Shown: positions 63,529 to 64,000 of the stretch, piece by piece | How the letters are laid out: every line of letters starts with the position of its first letter | Position numbering within the stretch: position 1 is the stretch's first letter | NCBI RefSeq assembly: GCF_013408245.1 | Contig: NZ_JACBYS010000001.1 | Location: 2,108,001-2,172,000, forward strand | Origin: Duganella sp. 1224 | Lineage (GTDB): Bacteria > Pseudomonadota > Gammaproteobacteria > Burkholderiales > Burkholderiaceae_D | DNA: 64,000 nt | Direction of reading: 5' to 3' | Notes under the pieces: generated by a model | What the model saw: the letters and a program-made list of their open reading frames with translations, nothing else | Database searches by the model: none | What the model was told of the DNA's origin: nothing | Made by a program: the position numbers and the translations under genes

Positions 63529-64000
63529 CGATCGGCGAGGCCGGCGACTGACAACCCAGCGCGGCGCGTTCAATTTCCCCGCGCGTTTTTTCGTTCAACG
63601 TTTTCTTGATGGAGCCGATCAAAGTGGTCGCGGCATCGGACGGTTGCTGGGCGGCGAGCGGCAAGAGATAAAAGTAGGCCTTTTCCGTATCCCGCACGCC
63701 GAACGTGCCGTTCAGGTAGGCGGAGATCATGAATGTCACGGCCTCTTCCGATCCGCCGTGCGCTGCCAAGGTTCCAAAATGCTCTGCAAGTTTGATCAGC
63801 TTCACAGATTCGGCCAAGGACTCATTACTGCCCTGCTGCCTCAGAAACCGCGCATGGGTTGGCGCGTTTAGCGCAAACAAGGTCTGGGCCGGAACACTGC
63901 CCTGCTCGGCGGCCTGGTACAGAAGCCGGAAGGCGTCAACCCGCGACACGTTTTCCTGGCAGCCTGACGACAACGGCTTTGACTCGCCCTCGGTGAACGG
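63506..64000 (-). CDS. Sel1-like repeat protein, 3' part (5' end outside window)
   Basis: The frame is open to the right edge, so the gene is truncated by the window. Visible sequence has Sel1/TPR-like helical pairs: DAFRLLYQAAEQGSVPAQTL, ESVKLIKLAEHFGTLAAHGG, SEEAVTFMISAYLNG and YFYLLPLAAQQPS. Such repeats mediate protein-protein contacts. The cysteines (SSGCQENVS and GCQSPAS) suggest a periplasmic location, which I cannot confirm without the N-terminus. Confidence 0.65.
   Translation of the reverse strand, partial: PFTEGESKPLSSGCQENVSRVDAFRLLYQAAEQGSVPAQTLFALNAPTHARFLRQQGSNESLAESVKLIKLAEHFGTLAAHGGSEEAVTFMISAYLNGTFGVRDTEKAYFYLLPLAAQQPSDAATTLIGSIKKTLNEKTRGEIERAALGCQSPASPIVNPFGAR

Noticed and set aside
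1..64000. CRISPR array, rRNA operon, replication origin
   Set aside because: No regular spaced repeats, no rRNA-like sequence and no DnaA-box cluster were recognised. The only regular array is the 20.4-kb operator set, whose units are too short and irregular for CRISPR.

Overview
The window is high-GC, gene-dense chromosomal DNA. Codon use and gene content fit a beta-proteobacterium of the Oxalobacteraceae (Massilia / Duganella / Rugamonas type): many LysR regulators and sensor kinases, extracellular polymer hydrolases, a PHB depolymerase, cyanophycin-related genes and a three-subunit molybdenum aldehyde dehydrogenase. The genus is inferred from gene content; there is no rRNA in the window. 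About 55 protein genes and one tRNA are called. Long open frames antisense to real genes are common because of the GC content and are left out.

Layout. 0-6.6 kb: 3' end of an Lhr-type helicase, an AsmA-like envelope protein, a secreted GH127 arabinofuranosidase and a UBP-type zinc-finger protein. 6.6-10.5 kb: a tightly overlapping LysR / CE2 esterase / rhodanese operon divergent from a short-chain dehydrogenase. 10.5-20.4 kb: secreted RNase T2, a proline-rich lipoprotein, LysR/MFS/tautomerase, a histidine kinase, a DsbA-like/tautomerase/dehydrogenase operon with a divergent LysR, a FucP-type sugar transporter, and an unknown gene whose start is surrounded by an operator-like repeat array. 20.6-32 kb: a propeller-type sensor kinase, then an OmpR/EnvZ-type pair divergent from a complete heavy-metal RND efflux operon. 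32-44 kb: a short UvrA-like ATPase, extracellular PHB depolymerase, an isoaspartyl peptidase coupled to an isolated cyanophycin-synthetase C-terminal domain, a GGDEF-EAL-BLUF photoreceptor, a glycosidase-like/FGE-like fusion and a CocE/NonD hydrolase. 44-55.4 kb: a CorC/HlyC membrane protein, a hybrid PAS kinase, an IclR/MFS pair with a double palindromic operator, and a LysR divergent from the 2Fe-2S / molybdopterin / tri-heme cytochrome operon. 55.4-60.6 kb: a DedA protein, two unknown overlapping genes, then a WYL regulator overlapping a NERD-UvrD helicase.

The 60.65-62.6 kb stretch is different: lower GC, few genes, an IS21-family transposase remnant, a glycine-zipper ORF followed by an immunity-like gene, and tRNA-Ser(GCU) at one edge with a displaced copy of the tRNA 3' end plus a terminator at the other edge. 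I read it as the decayed remains of an element integrated in the tRNA gene. The window ends with a DUF2459-type lipoprotein and a partial Sel1-like repeat protein.

Most unusual items: the BLUF domain placed C-terminal to GGDEF-EAL; the stand-alone CphA C-terminal domain translationally coupled to an isoaspartyl peptidase; the operator array at 20.4 kb; the WYL/NERD-helicase module beside the tRNA island; and a family of GGGGTC-type palindromes scattered through the window, one of which supplies the stop codon of the UvrA-like gene.
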